DNA of 38,600 nucleotides, from contig MVBO01000142.1 of assembly GCA_002261195.1 (NCBI GenBank), forward strand, positions 1-38,600, given 5' to 3'. Below the pieces are notes generated by a model, which was given only the letters and a program-made list of their open reading frames with translations, was not told where the DNA came from and made no database searches. The translations under genes and the position numbers were made by a program. Shown here piece by piece: positions 1-10,676 of this stretch. The stretch is from Bifiguratus adelaidae (Eukaryota > Mucoromycota > Endogonomycetes > Endogonales). Position 1 is the stretch's first letter; every line of letters starts with the position of its first letter.

Positions 1-243
1 TCTTTCTTGAGCTTGTATACGGATGCGGCAGCGGCTAGTGCGGCTGGTGTTGGAATTACGACAGCGACTGCCATGACTGCGAGGCCTTCTCTTTCGTCGT
101 CCAAGTCTGCTTCTGCCTCTGCCTCTGCCTCTGCCTCGGCTAATGTCCCCGCCTCTGCTTCCCCTTCAGCTACGTCGTCTGGCTCTAGTCTTGCCGTTGG
201 AAGTGTGCTTAGTCTTGTTCTCTTGGCGCTTGTTCTTGTCTAA
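1..243 (+). CDS. C-terminal end of a GPI-anchored Ser/Ala-rich cell-surface protein (5' partial)
   Basis: The reading frame is open from base 1 to the TAA at 241-243, so the gene starts outside the window. The visible 80 residues are a low-complexity Ser/Ala/Thr/Pro stretch ending in a small-residue patch (Ser-Ser-Gly-Ser-Ser) and a final hydrophobic run of Leu and Val. That layout is typical of a fungal GPI-anchor attachment signal: a Ser/Thr-rich, probably O-mannosylated stalk, a small-residue omega site, then a C-terminal hydrophobic tail removed in the ER. The catalytic or binding domain is not in the window, so the protein's function cannot be named. A hexanucleotide repeat lies inside the stalk. 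The GPI reading is an inference from composition. Confidence 0.6.
   Translation, partial: SFLSLYTDAAAASAAGVGITTATAMTARPSLSSSKSASASASASASANVPASASPSATSSGSSLAVGSVLSLVLLALVLV
112..137 (+). repeat. Coding (TCTGCC)n microsatellite
   Basis: About four tandem copies of TCTGCC encode alternating Ser-Ala in the stalk of the GPI-type protein. Such in-frame hexamer tracts vary in length between strains of many fungi and change stalk length without breaking the frame. Confidence 0.7.
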
Positions 244-329
244 GCTGTTTTTTATTGTCTGTTGTATGTTGTGTAGCTACGCTTTTTAATATCCTATCCC
301 ATCTTATTCACTCTCCTCACTGTTCGACA

Positions 330-1370
330 ATGCCCAAGAAGACGGGGCGTCAAGCACGGCAGTTCTCCGAGGACTCGTCGAGTATGGAGGTGGACGACGC
401 TCTGGAAGACGAGATCGGCTTGGAGGCTGAGGAGCGCGATGAACTAGAAGACGATGTCGACGATGAGGAGCAAGGGCACGATGAGGAAGAGGAAGACGAG
501 CTTGGCGAGGAAGGGGAGGGGGAGGAGGAGGAGGAGGAGGAGAAGAAGCGACAGGGTATATCGGAGTTGAGTGAAGAAGAAGACGAAGACGAAGACGAAG
601 ACGATGAGGACGACGACCTGGAGCAAAGCTTAACATCACGCGAAGGATCAGAAACGCCGGCTCGATTGACCAAACGACAACGCGCGCGTATCCAAGGTGG
701 TGAAGTAGGTCTGTTGGCCTTACCTACCGGTGCGTATTATACATTCGTGGACATGATGGAGATGTTGAGCTTGGGATAGGTGGGGGAAAGAGAGTGTTTA
801 GGACGGAAGAAGAGATTGCGCTCAAACGATCCGAAACGGCGCGTAAACGCAAAAACCTCACGATACAAAAGGCTGAAAAGGACAAGGTGCGTGTGTCTGA
901 CTGTGGATGTGCGTGTAGGCTAGACGTGAGCTCACACGTGGGATAGATGGACACCATTAATCGCTTGCTCAAAAAGCAAGCTTCGAAAAAGCGGACCACC
1001 AAGGAAGACGTCGATACGGCAAGTTATGCCCATTTATAAACGTCGAGTGTTGACATGGACTCTATAGGAACATGAAGAGAACACACCGTCACCACCGAGC
1101 AAATTGCACTATGTACGGAATGCGACCGGAGCCACCCTGTCATTACCGATGGGCACCGATTGGGCCACCATCATCCCCTCCAAACCGTAAGTCGTGCACC
1201 CACTGCACCCACTGCACCCACTATGCTATACATGTTGCTGAACCGATTACCATAGGCCAACCGCCCGTGTCCCTGGCCAATGCGATGTCGAGGGCTGTCT
1301 CAAAGAACGCAAGTATACCTTGGTCTCTGGCAAACGCGCCTGTTCCCTTGAGCATTACCGTTTGCTCTAA
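330..1370 (+). CDS. IES2: INO80 chromatin-remodelling complex subunit 2 (Ies2/INO80B-like)
   Basis: Five exons join in phase: 330-729, 780-886, 947-1018, 1068-1186 and 1256-1370, giving 270 residues. Residues about 20-105 are an extremely acidic, disordered Glu/Asp tract. After it comes a basic segment that starts Leu-Thr-Lys-Arg-Gln-Arg and runs into EEIALKRSETARKRKN, the PAPA-1-like block that identifies Ies2/INO80B. The last 35 residues hold a short HIT-type zinc-finger remnant with Cys-x4-Cys followed by Cys and His. Ies2 is known to bind the INO80 ATPase and stimulate ATP hydrolysis and nucleosome sliding. The start is the ATG beginning Met-Pro-Lys-Lys. The third intron has a GC donor. 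Confidence in the family is high; exon ends rest on splice consensus and phase. Confidence 0.88.
1195..1221 (+). repeat. Three tandem 9-bp units in the last IES2 intron
   Basis: The unit TGCACCCAC occurs three times in direct tandem within intron 1187-1255. It is short and non-coding; no function is suggested. Confidence 0.75.
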
Positions 1371-1533
1371 TGTCTTATAGACGCATCTCCTCCTCATATT
1401 CTCCCACTCACTTCACTCTACATCCAATATCCAGCCAACATTATCGACCAAACTCTGTATCTTTCTCACCCTAGAGCCAGAATTTGGCATTCTTGTACAT
1501 AAGTCTCGCTGCAAAAAGTTGCTTCTTTAAAGC

Positions 1534-2709
1534 ATGTCACCTTCCGCATCTGACGAACAGGGTCGCCACATTGTCATTGTTGGAGGTGGAGTCATTGGCG
1601 TATGCTCGGCCTACTACATAACCCGCCTCATTCCCGACGCCAAAGTGACTCTGATTGAAGGTACCGAAATCGCGGCGGCAGCCAGTGGCAAATCCGGAGG
1701 TTTCCTAGCCTTGGACTGGTGCGATTCAGGACCGCTCGGGAAACTCGCCCGAAAGTCGTTTGCGCTCCATGCTGAACTGGCGGCTGAGCTCGATGGTCCC
1801 CGTCACTATGATTATCGGCTCTTGGATACCTGGCAGATTGAGGCGGATTTCGAGGATAGGGAGGTGGTGGATGGGAAAGCGACGGGTCGCAAGGGTCCAA
1901 AACGGGCCGTCAAGGGTGCTGAGGCGGTACCTTGGTTAGATACGACTCGCGTTTTGCAGACGACTGTCACGGGAAATCATAGCAGCACAGCACAGGTGAC
2001 ACCGGCCAAGTTCGCCAGAACGGTGATGAAGGCAGCGCAAGCCAACGGCGCCAAACTCGTGATTGGTACCGTCCGGGGACTGCGGTTAGAGAATGGTCGA
2101 GTGCATGCGGTCAAGGTTATATCAGATGGACGTCGAAGGGATATTTCATGCACGGATGTGGTGCTGGCGATGGGACCTTGGTCAGCTCAAGCCAAGGAAT
2201 GGCTCCCGTTGCCAAACCTCAACATGTTAGATACGCGAGCTCACAGTGTTGTTCTTTTACCCAAAGAACCGGTCCCGGCTCAGGCACTCTTTGTCAATAT
2301 GAAGGTGGGAACCGGGTATGCGGAACCAGAAGTCTATCCGCGCTCAGATGGGACCGTATATCTTTGCGGCGAAGCGGATGAAGTCAAATTACCACCTACC
2401 GCTGCCCAAGTTGAGCCGGCCGACGAAGCTACTCAACGTCTGGTACGCTGTGCCCATCTCCTATCACCTACACACCTCGGCAACACCAAACCCATCCGTG
2501 AGCAGGCCTGCTTTCTACCCACCTTGGTCGATGGTCGACCGGCCATTGGCAAATTGGGTCCAGGCGCATCCAATGTGGTCATGGCCACCGGTCATACCTG
2601 CTGGGGTATTCTCAATTCACCAGCGACCGGCCTCGTGGTTGCCGAACTCTTGGCAGGATTAGAGCCTAGTGTAGGTCTATCCAAATTCGACACCAAACGA
2701 CTTCTGTAA
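1534..2709 (+). CDS. DAO-family FAD-dependent oxidoreductase (Tda3-like)
   Basis: An uninterrupted 391-residue ORF with no intron. The N-terminus has a classic Rossmann dinucleotide motif, GGGVIG at residues 17-22, followed by an acidic residue at the end of the second strand (Leu-Ile-Glu-Gly) and an ASGKSGG segment that contacts FAD in the D-amino-acid-oxidase fold. The C-terminal part has a GHTCWGI stretch, the second FAD-contacting element of the DAO fold. Length and motif order fit the fungal Tda3-like DAO proteins, which in yeast have been linked to endosome-to-Golgi traffic; the substrate is unknown. No signal peptide is seen, so it is probably cytosolic. It converges on the next gene with 87 bp between stops. 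A different DAO-fold enzyme cannot be excluded. Confidence 0.82.
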   Translation: MSPSASDEQGRHIVIVGGGVIGVCSAYYITRLIPDAKVTLIEGTEIAAAASGKSGGFLALDWCDSGPLGKLARKSFALHAELAAELDGPRHYDYRLLDTWQIEADFEDREVVDGKATGRKGPKRAVKGAEAVPWLDTTRVLQTTVTGNHSSTAQVTPAKFARTVMKAAQANGAKLVIGTVRGLRLENGRVHAVKVISDGRRRDISCTDVVLAMGPWSAQAKEWLPLPNLNMLDTRAHSVVLLPKEPVPAQALFVNMKVGTGYAEPEVYPRSDGTVYLCGEADEVKLPPTAAQVEPADEATQRLVRCAHLLSPTHLGNTKPIREQACFLPTLVDGRPAIGKLGPGASNVVMATGHTCWGILNSPATGLVVAELLAGLEPSVGLSKFDTKRLL

Positions 2710-2796
2710 ATGTAAAGCCAAACTTAGAACTTTTTTGATGAACACCGTATTTATATATCTACAACACCGATGGCGCTAAGCTACACACAAGTTGTC

Positions 2797-3072
2797 CTAT
2801 TTGTACTTGTGGCTACCCTTTTCCATTCCGGCGCTAAGCGATTCACTGACTTGATCCCGTGACATATTATCCTTGTTGCCTTCACCTCCCCGTACATCTT
2901 CTCCTAGGCCTTTTTCACGTTGAACTTCGTTTTGAATTCGGGAATCCGCTGGTTTGGCTTGGGCTCCCACTGTGTTGGGGTCCATGGCGTTGGGTTGAGC
3001 GTACCTAGATGGATATGAGTGTCGTGGCTAATGTAGGCTTTCTCAAACTCACTTGTTGGATAGATCAGACAT
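2797..3072 (-). CDS. Small hydrophilic (hydrophilin/LEA-like) protein, 75 residues
   Basis: Two exons: 3072-3053 carries Met-Ser-Asp-Leu-Ser-Asn and the first part of a Lys codon; after a 48-nt intron the frame runs 3004-2797 to a TAG. The protein has no hydrophobic segment, is rich in Gly, Asp, Glu, Lys, Gln and Asn, and has no recognisable domain. This composition is that of hydrophilins, small disordered proteins that often accumulate under desiccation or osmotic stress. A perfect palindromic CRE, the ATF/CREB stress-factor site, lies about 90 bp upstream, which fits stress regulation but does not prove it. The downstream ATG at 2985 could be an alternative start. Confidence 0.6.
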
Positions 3073-3454
3073 GGTGCGTAGAATGCATGAGCAACAAGCG
3101 TCGTTTATATACTATGTCGGCAACAGTCAGAACAATGGAACATGATGTGTAAGTGATTCCCGGTTGACGTCATTCATGACGGCCATTTTTATCGGCATGG
3201 TCTTGGAAACAGTGTCAACAACTCCATTGATACACGAAACAGGTATTCTAAGGGATTAGGGTTGGGAAGCAAGGATTAGGGTATCGAGAGGACTTGCGCA
3301 AGGTATCCCAAAACAAAGAAAAAAAGATAAATGGGCGTTAGATCAACAGAAAAAGCAAACGGCACAAGAAGCGCGTGTGAAAGTGAACGTGATGCACCAA
3401 AGAGAAAAACAAAAAAGGAAAATGGGAGAATGACGGCGCGGAGGTTCAAATGAC
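3073..3454. other. Spacer: promoter of the small hydrophilic gene and 3' region of the RRM gene
   Basis: There is no credible ORF in these 382 bp. The left part should be the promoter of the minus-strand small gene and includes a CRE at 3165-3172. The right part is A-rich on the plus strand (about 3300-3420) and is likely the 3' untranslated and termination region of the RRM gene. Two TTAGGG-like words near 3257 and 3276 are isolated. Confidence 0.5.
3165..3172. promoter_or_regulatory. Perfect CRE palindrome TGACGTCA
   Basis: The eight-base palindrome is the full consensus for ATF/CREB-type bZIP factors, known in fungi as stress regulators. It lies 93 bp upstream of the ATG of the small hydrophilic protein. 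The role is inferred from position and sequence only. Confidence 0.5.
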
Positions 3455-5397
3455 CTACTCGTTGTCATGGACTGTCATTTGTCTGGCCATTCTATCGGCC
3501 AATTCGTTGCCTTCCTCTTGATTGGGCTGTAACTCGTTACCGGGGGCAGAAAGTCCCAGCACTGTCTCCGGTGTGAGTGGAACACCCCATGAGGGAACTG
3601 CGCCAGGTTGGTATTGGGATTGCGCCATGTCCATGCCGACGGAGCCCATGGTTGGCATGCCAGCCATACCTGGTCCATAGTCACGAATGACAGATCTGAA
3701 CATGCGACGCTTGGCGGTTTGCCCCTTCAACCGCTTCTGGGCAAGGGAATCGGCAAATCGCACTTGTAGAGGTACAGAGCTATCAGGAAGAGTATGTCCG
3801 TTAAACTTTGTAATGATGGCTTGAGCTGATGGACGGTCACTCATGCTAAGAAACGTATGAGGACGGTACAAGACGATAGAACCACGCCGACTTACCGGGC
3901 AAACCCTACGCCTCGGCTTAATCCGGTCTGTGGGTCTCGCAGAATCCTGTTGGATACGGTTTTGTATGGCAAGAAGAGGTTCTCCAGATGCTATAGAGGA
4001 GCGTGAATACAATCGCATATGCGCGATAACGCATGGCTTACCTCCTCCGTCATCTCCAATGGAAGGTTTGAAATGTAAATATTTGTAGATGTTTCGTCTT
4101 GAAGGTTCTTCAAGCGCGTACTGAAGGACTCCTGCCCTACTCGGGCGAAGCTGCATTGAAAGCCCAGGGCATTCAGGCCATCAATGGCATCCTTGGCTTC
4201 CTTCTCGGTTTCAAACATAACAAAACCAAATGATTTGCATTCGCCAGTTTTCTGGTCAATCATGGCTTTGTGAGACGTGATTTTACCGTAAGGCTTGCAC
4301 AATTCGTAGAGGGACTCGTCTGTAGCGGTGGACGGAAGACCACGAATATAAACATTTTGAGGATGATAGTGCTGGACCATGCCTTGGTGCTGTGATGAAT
4401 GTTGATGTGGCACAGCCGAATAATAAGGGTAAGCACCTTGCGGATGTGCAGATGTCGGAGGATAACCTTTGAAGTGTGGAGGATACGCGGGTTGATGAGA
4501 GGAAGCGGTGCCATGGGATGCAGAGGTGGAAGAAGATGGTCGATCGCCTTCTGGTGATATGTCGCGATTGTTTTGATGTGCTGCATATTCCTCTTTACCC
4601 ATAGGAGCGTACGGACCAGGTAAGCGACCTAAGGCACCGATAACAGGAGAAGTCGGCGACACGATACCACTCAAGACCGGACTCGGCATGTGTAAAGGGA
4701 GAGGTTGGGCAAGTCCAATGCCCATATAGGGATTACCTGCGGGTGAAAGTGTCAAGCCAGCAGGCAATGCCGCATAGTATCCTGGACTGCTTGGACTACC
4801 GTAGAATGGCGAGACTGGACTGAATGGTGGCGATTGACCCACCAGCGGAGGTGAGCCGGCGTAGGAAGGCGTCGAAGGATGATTGGCACTCGATGGACCA
4901 TATGCGTACATGCCGGCCTGGTTAAGCGGCATAAGCCCTGCGTAAACTGCTGAGAAAGTTGGCGACAGCGGATAATAGAATCCTCCTGCATAAGCGTAAT
5001 CTGGGGCATTGCCTTGTTCAAGAGCAACCCCGAAGCTCTGTTGTGCAGTGACTGGGTCAATATACGAGTATGCCGCATAGGTGGGAGGCGAGACTGGCGT
5101 CACCGGCGTATTGCTCTCCTCACCCGCAAGCCTCTGCTGCCGTTCGCTTTCGTTCCCAGTGCTTTCTTCTGAGCGCTCCAAACTACCTCTTCCTTGGTCA
5201 GACGGATAAGAAACTGAGCGTCTAAAGCCTTCACGCCGTTGCGTCGAATTGCCGCTATCGCTATCTCCTGGTGAAAGTCCAGGCTGTCCTTGAGGACTGG
5301 CAATACCGCTACTGCTTGCACTCGCGGTCACTTGGTGAGGGCTTTCGTGGTCATCTCCTTGCCCACTTGCTGATCGGGACACGCCCTTGTCACCCAT
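3455..5397 (-). CDS. RBMS/MSSP-like protein with two RRMs and a long disordered N-terminus
   Basis: Three coding exons: 5397-4042, 3990-3896 and 3845-3455, 613 residues. Residues 1 to about 345 are low-complexity, rich in Ser, Pro, Tyr and Gly, with many Ser-Pro sites. RRM1 (about 350-425) starts NVYIRGLPSTATDESLYELC, with RNP1-like SFGFVMF. RRM2 (about 438-515) starts NIYISNLPLEMTE and crosses both introns, with RNP1-like RGVGFAR and a C-terminal VRFADSLAQKRLKG segment. The order, spacing and the words IRGLP, CKPYGKI and YISNLP match the animal RBMS (MSSP/SCR) family of single-stranded nucleic-acid and 3'UTR-binding proteins and fungal relatives. The target RNAs are unknown. A further intron may lie in the 5' UTR (about 5487-5441). 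The gene diverges from beta-COP. Confidence 0.85.
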
Positions 5398-5862
5398 GAA
5401 TAGCACACCACGGATAGATATGATACGCAATCTCTCTGCGGTCTACGAAAGTATATGCGCAGGAGGGTTGAAAAGAGGTACTCACAGAGCTCCTCTGGAG
5501 CGACGAAGGAGAGGAGAGAGAAGAGTAGCGAGCGGAAGAGAGAGAAGGAGAGAGAAGCAAGCGGAACACAAGCTCAAATCACCCAATTTTTTGCAGTGTA
5601 ACGCGACCATCGCCAAGTCTCCAATGGCTCCCTCAATATGGACTCCTCATCTTGATCATTGAGCCCCACTCCTTGTATCCACTGTGCACTCTCTCACGTC
5701 ATCCATTGCGCACTACAATCGAACACTGCCACCGCCCTCTCCTTGGACCGCCCCCACGGAGGCGCCGATCCTCGCACGTGCTCGTGTCACGCAAAATGAT
5801 GACGTAGACAAAGGTTGTCTGAGCGCGTTCCACGTTGACCGGACTGTCCTTGACGCTTCATC
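5398..5862. promoter_or_regulatory. Divergent promoter between the RRM gene and beta-COP
   Basis: This 465-bp spacer separates two divergent start codons. On the minus strand a GTGAGT donor near 5487 and a GTAG acceptor near 5441 could define a 5' UTR intron of the RRM gene. Near beta-COP there is a CACGTG E-box at 5775-5780 and a CRE-like TGATGACGT at 5797-5805, 58 bp before the beta-COP ATG; ACGTCATCC near 5697 is a second CRE half-site on the other strand. No TATA box is evident. Confidence 0.45.
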
Positions 5863-8800
5863 ATGGCTTCCGACGCATGCTACACGGTCATTCATCATGA
5901 TGACAGCACAGAGCAAATGTCCGTGCAGGACTTTAGGAATGCGCTGGAGAAAGGGTCGGAAGATGTCAAGATTGAGACGATGAAGAAGGTGCTCGCGACC
6001 ATGTTGAATGGAGATCCCATGCCTCAGTTGTTGATGCACGTCATTCGGTTTGTTATGCCATCGAAGAACAAGCAACTCAAGAAGCTATTGCACTTTTACT
6101 GGGAAATCTGTCCAAAGACGAACCCTGATGGCAAGCTCAAGCAGGAAATGTTGTTGGTGTGGTAAGTGTCCCTGGACTGGACCGTTACGCCATGGCTCAA
6201 ACTGCTACTCAGCAACGCTATCCGAAACGACTTGCAACATCCCAACGAGTATATCAGAGGCAGCACTCTACGCTTCTTGTGTAAGATGAGGGAGCCTGAG
6301 CTGCTTGAGCCAATGATTCCCCTATGCCGTACATGCTTGGTAGGTTGACAAACCCGGTCATGTTGGAGCAGAAATTGATCATGGACTACAGGAACATCGA
6401 CACTCATATGTGCGCAAAAATGCCGTCTTCGCTATCCACTCCATCTACAAGCATTCGGACTACTTGATCCCAGATGCACCGCAATTGATTTATGCCTTTT
6501 TGCAAGCGGAAGCAGATATGACTTGCAAGCGAAATGCGTTTGCAATGTTGAGCAATACTGCTCAAGATCTCGCGGTGGACTATCTCGTCGCCAACTTTAG
6601 CAACGTTCCGGGATGGGATGAGTTGTTGCAGCTAGCGGCTATCGAATTGATTCGTAAGGACTGCCGAAGCGACAGCGGATACAAGGTACGTTGTGCATTT
6701 TCAACGCGTACGCTCAGATTGACATGAATGCTTGTTTGCAGGCGCAATACATTCGTTGCATTTTTGAATTGCTGACGGCTTCGTCTCATTCCGTTAAATA
6801 CGAAGCTGCAACCACACTCATGTCTTTGACTCATAACCCTGCAGCTGTCAAGGCTGTAGCCTCATGCTATATTGACCTTATCGTCAAGGAGTCTGATAAC
6901 AACGTCAAGCTTATCGTCCTTGATCGTCTTGACGACCTCCGGGCCAAACATGAAAAGGTTCTCGATGATTTGGTCATGGATATTTTGAGGGTTCTCAACA
7001 GGTAAGAGCGACATGTCGGATGTATAAGAAGCTCACATTCTTCTTAGTCCCGACATTGATGTTCGTCGCAAGGCTTTGAAGATCGTCCTTGATATGGTGT
7101 CTACGCGCAATGTCCAGGATGTTGTTTCGTTTCTCAAGAAGGAGCTTTCAAAGACGATCGACCAGGAATACGAGAGGGTAAGTGTGCAATCATGTTGTTA
7201 GCTCGGACCAGGAAATTAAATCAATGACTAGAACACCGAATATCGGCAATTGCTCATCCAATCGATCCATGCTATCGCCATTCGTTATTCAGAAGTTGCG
7301 GCTTCTGTCGTTCATACATTGATGGAATTCCTGACCGATTCGAACAACCCGTCTGCCGTCGATGTTATCTCATTTGTACGCGAAGTCGTGGAAAAGTTCC
7401 CGCAACTTCGCGCCGGCATCCTCGAGCGACTCTTGGAGACTTTGTCTGGAGACGTTAAGAGTGGAAAGGTGTATCGAGGTGGTTTGTGGATTGTTGGTGA
7501 ATATTGTGAGGGAGTGGAAGGCATAGAGCAAGCGTGGAAGAGCATCCGTGAAGCCTTGGGTGAGGTCCCTATACTAGCTTCCGAGCAACATCAACTCGAG
7601 GAGTCGCAAGAAGAGAATGAAGGCGAAGAAGCAACTCCTGCTGTCACTGGCGCGGCTGCTCGTCGCATCCTTCCCGATGGTACCTATGCCACCGAAAGCG
7701 CCTTTACCACCAAACAAAACGGCGCTGTGCACACTAAAGCAGCCGGCGAGCGACCACCATTGCGCTCTCTAATCCTCAATGGAGACTTCTTCCTTGGAAC
7801 AGTGCTTGCAAGTACTTTGACGAAGTTGGTTTTGCGATATGCCGGTGTGCAATCGAATGAAGAGGCCGTCAATGCCAAACGAGCGGAGGCAATGCTTATC
7901 ATGACGTCGGTGATCCGCGTCGGACAATCTTCTTTTGTCGCCTCGCCCATCGACGAAGATGCATACGATCGTATCATGTCCTGTCTGCACTCGCTGGAAA
8001 CTATGGGTCAAGATCCGGTTCCCAAGCATGTTTACCTGGAGGATACCAAGAAGGCCTTCGCCAAGCAAGTGTTGGCCGAGGAGAAGAGACAGGCAGATCA
8101 ACGCGCTAAGGACAATGCCGCTGTCGCTACACAGGCCGACGATGTCATCGCCTTCCGACAATTTTCACGGCGCGCTGAAGATGGCCCTGATGAATATGAA
8201 CTTGACTTGACCAGAGCTACTGGTGTTACAGATGCCAAGGACGACCTTATATCCAAACTAAGCCGTGTTGTTCAATTGACTGGATTTTCCGATCCTGTTT
8301 ACGCCGAAGCCTACGTCAATGTACACCAATACGACATTCTGCTCGGTAAGGATCCGCCTTATCACGTCAATCATGACTAACAAGCTCGTAGATGTTCTCA
8401 TTGTCAACCAAACTGCTGATACCCTTCAAAATCTCGCCATCGAGTTTGCCACTCTCGGTGACCTCAAACTTGTAGAACGACCTGGCCAACATACACTGGC
8501 TCCTCATTCGTTCCACAGCATCAAGGCCAACATCAAGGTATGCTTTAAAGCTGAGCGTCAATCTTGATATCTCATTGCTGAATAGGTCTCATCCACCGAA
8601 ACCGGTGTCATTTTTGGGAACATTGTATACGACGGACCGGGCACCGCCGAGAGCAACTGCGTAGTTCTTAGTGATATTCACATTGACATTATGGATTACA
8701 TTCATCCTGCCTACTGCACCGAGGCCCAGTTCAGAAGCATGTGGACAGAGTTTGAATGGGAGAATAAGGTGAACGTCAACACGAACATCACGTAAGTCCC

Positions 8801-9117
8801 TCGGCGTCTTGACCCTGATAGCATGCATCTAATCCCATCTCTTTAGTGATCTGCGAGAATACTTGAACCACATCATGAAGTCTACCAACATGTCGTGCCT
8901 GACTCCTGAATCCCAACTCTCAGGCGACTGCGGTTTCTTGTCTGCCAACATGTACGCTCAATCCATCTTTGGTGAAGATTCTCTAGCCAACCTCTCGATC
9001 GAGAAGGTTGAAGAGAACGCTCCCATCACTGGTCATATCAGAATTAGAAGCAAGACGCAAGGCATAGCACTCTCGCTAGGCGACAAGATCACATTGGCGC
9101 AAAAGATCACCGCCTAA
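5863..9117 (+). CDS. SEC26: Coatomer subunit beta (beta-COP, Sec26)
   Basis: Nine exons join in phase: 5863-6161, 6213-6339, 6392-6685, 6742-7001, 7048-7177, 7232-8345, 8392-8537, 8586-8791 and 8847-9117, for 948 residues, the normal length of beta-COP. The first ~540 residues form the adaptin-like alpha-solenoid, with family words such as [32 protein letters not shown] and [10 protein letters not shown]. The C-terminal part contains [15 protein letters not shown] and GDLKLVERP, typical of the coatomer beta C-terminal/appendage region. Beta-COP is part of the COPI coat subcomplex that binds Arf1-GTP and drives Golgi-to-ER and intra-Golgi retrograde transport. All eight introns are 46-56 nt with standard GT-AG borders. 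The next gene starts 67 bp downstream on the same strand. No oddities. Confidence 0.96.
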
Positions 9118-9184
9118 TAAACACATGTCAAATGGATGCTCTTTTTCATTTCCCCTTCCTGTAACGCCCATTGTGCATATACCC

Positions 9185-10634
9185 ATGTTCAAGCTGTCTG
9201 CATCACACTATGTGAGTGATGAATCACTCGCGAACCTAAAGTTATACAAGTATGCGGCAGTAGACAAGAGTCCCACCACGCACTACATTCTACGACACTA
9301 TTGGAATTGGGCAGTCGAGTTGTTCCCGCTATGGATGGCGTAGGTATCAACACAAGTGAACGGAGAGCTTTGCATCATGGACTAAGGCTCAACATAGACC
9401 TAACTTGATCACGCTGTGTGGTCTCGGCTTTGTGCTTGTCAACCTAATATGCGTAATACTCTATATTCCAGACATGGTGGGCCCTGGACCCGCGTGGCTC
9501 TATTTCAGGTGAGTTTCGGCATGTTGATGGCTTCAATGCCTAAAGCATGATAGCTGCTCTCTCGGTCTGTGGCTTTACTCGACCTTCGATAATGTCGATG
9601 GGAAGCAGGCCCGCAGGACCGGTACCAGTTCACCTCTAGGTGAATTGTTCGACCATGGATGCGATGCGCTGAATTGTTCGATTGGAGCGATTGTCGAGGC
9701 GGCCTGCATGTCATTTGGGCATAGTTGGTACGCGGCTTTTCTTCTCTTGATGACCACGATACCATTTTATCTTTCCACGTGGGAAGAATATCATACCGGT
9801 GTCTTGTACCTTGGCTATATCAATGGTCCTACGGAAGGCCTCGTGATGGCGTGCGCCGTCATGGCATTATCCGGCATTTACGGTGAGTGTATAAGAGGTA
9901 TCGTTGTTCTCTCATTGACCCTTGTAGGTCCTCAACTATGGAAAATGCCTTTGAGGCACTTTGTTCCGGTAGACAAGATTGGATTGGCAGAGTGGAGTCT
10001 CCAAGACAGCATGGTGGCTGTGATGGTGTTTCTCATGATTTTTGTGCATTTTCCCTTTTGGTAAGCCATTTGCATACATGTCGAGTCCGGCTTTGACATT
10101 TGTCCGCCTAGCTTCATGGCTGTGTACAGGGTGTGCAAGGCGAAGAACAAGTCGTTTCTCTATATTGCCATTGTCGAGAACGTTCCCATTGTTGTGTACA
10201 CATTGTCCGGCTACGCATGGCTCGCCTCTCCATACTCGTACATATTCCGCCATGAGCATTTTATTCTATTTGCAGTGACTGTCGGCATTGTGTTTGGAAG
10301 AATCGCAACCAAGATCATCTTGGCCCACGTCACAAAATCCGCCTTTCCTATGTTTACCATTCTACAGGTGCCACTGGTGGCTGGAGCCATCATCATGAAC
10401 TTGCCTGTCTATCTTGACATGTAAGTGACACTGTCCGCATGTGACGGGGAGACTCAACCACTTCTCAGCGAACCCATATTGGACGCTCAAGGAGAGTACC
10501 GATATTTGCAAGCCTTCTTTTGTTTTGCTGTATTGGCCTACGCCAATTGGGCTTACCTGGTCATTGATCGTTTTTGCAACTATTTAGGCATCAAGTGTCT
10601 TTCTATACCCTACCCTCCAAAGAAAACGCAATAG
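9185..10634 (+). CDS. Choline/ethanolamine phosphotransferase (CPT1/EPT1 family)
   Basis: Six exons: 9185-9339, 9398-9508, 9554-9882, 9928-10060, 10112-10420 and 10469-10634, 400 residues. The signature of CDP-alcohol phosphotransferases, DG-x2-AR-x8-G-x3-D-x3-D, is complete at about residues 100-125 (DGKQARRTG, then GELFDHGCD). Seven or more hydrophobic segments follow, and length matches yeast Cpt1 and Ept1. The enzyme transfers phosphocholine or phosphoethanolamine from the CDP form to diacylglycerol in the last step of the Kennedy pathway, in ER or Golgi membrane. Which head group is preferred cannot be read from sequence. An in-frame non-ATG extension exists upstream, but the ATG at 9185 gives the normal family N-terminus. 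It converges on the AAA ATPase gene with 42 bp between stops. Confidence 0.93.
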
Positions 10635-10676
10635 AGCGAGTCATTGATGTCGTGGATTGTCTATAATGCTATTTAT

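Noticed and set aside
304-673. Minus-strand ORFs rich in Ser, Leu or Pro opposite the first IES2 exon.
   Set aside because: They are antisense shadows of the acidic Glu/Asp codon tract.
3251-3280. Telomere-like TTAGGG words.
   Set aside because: Only two isolated copies in ordinary sequence far from any end; no array.
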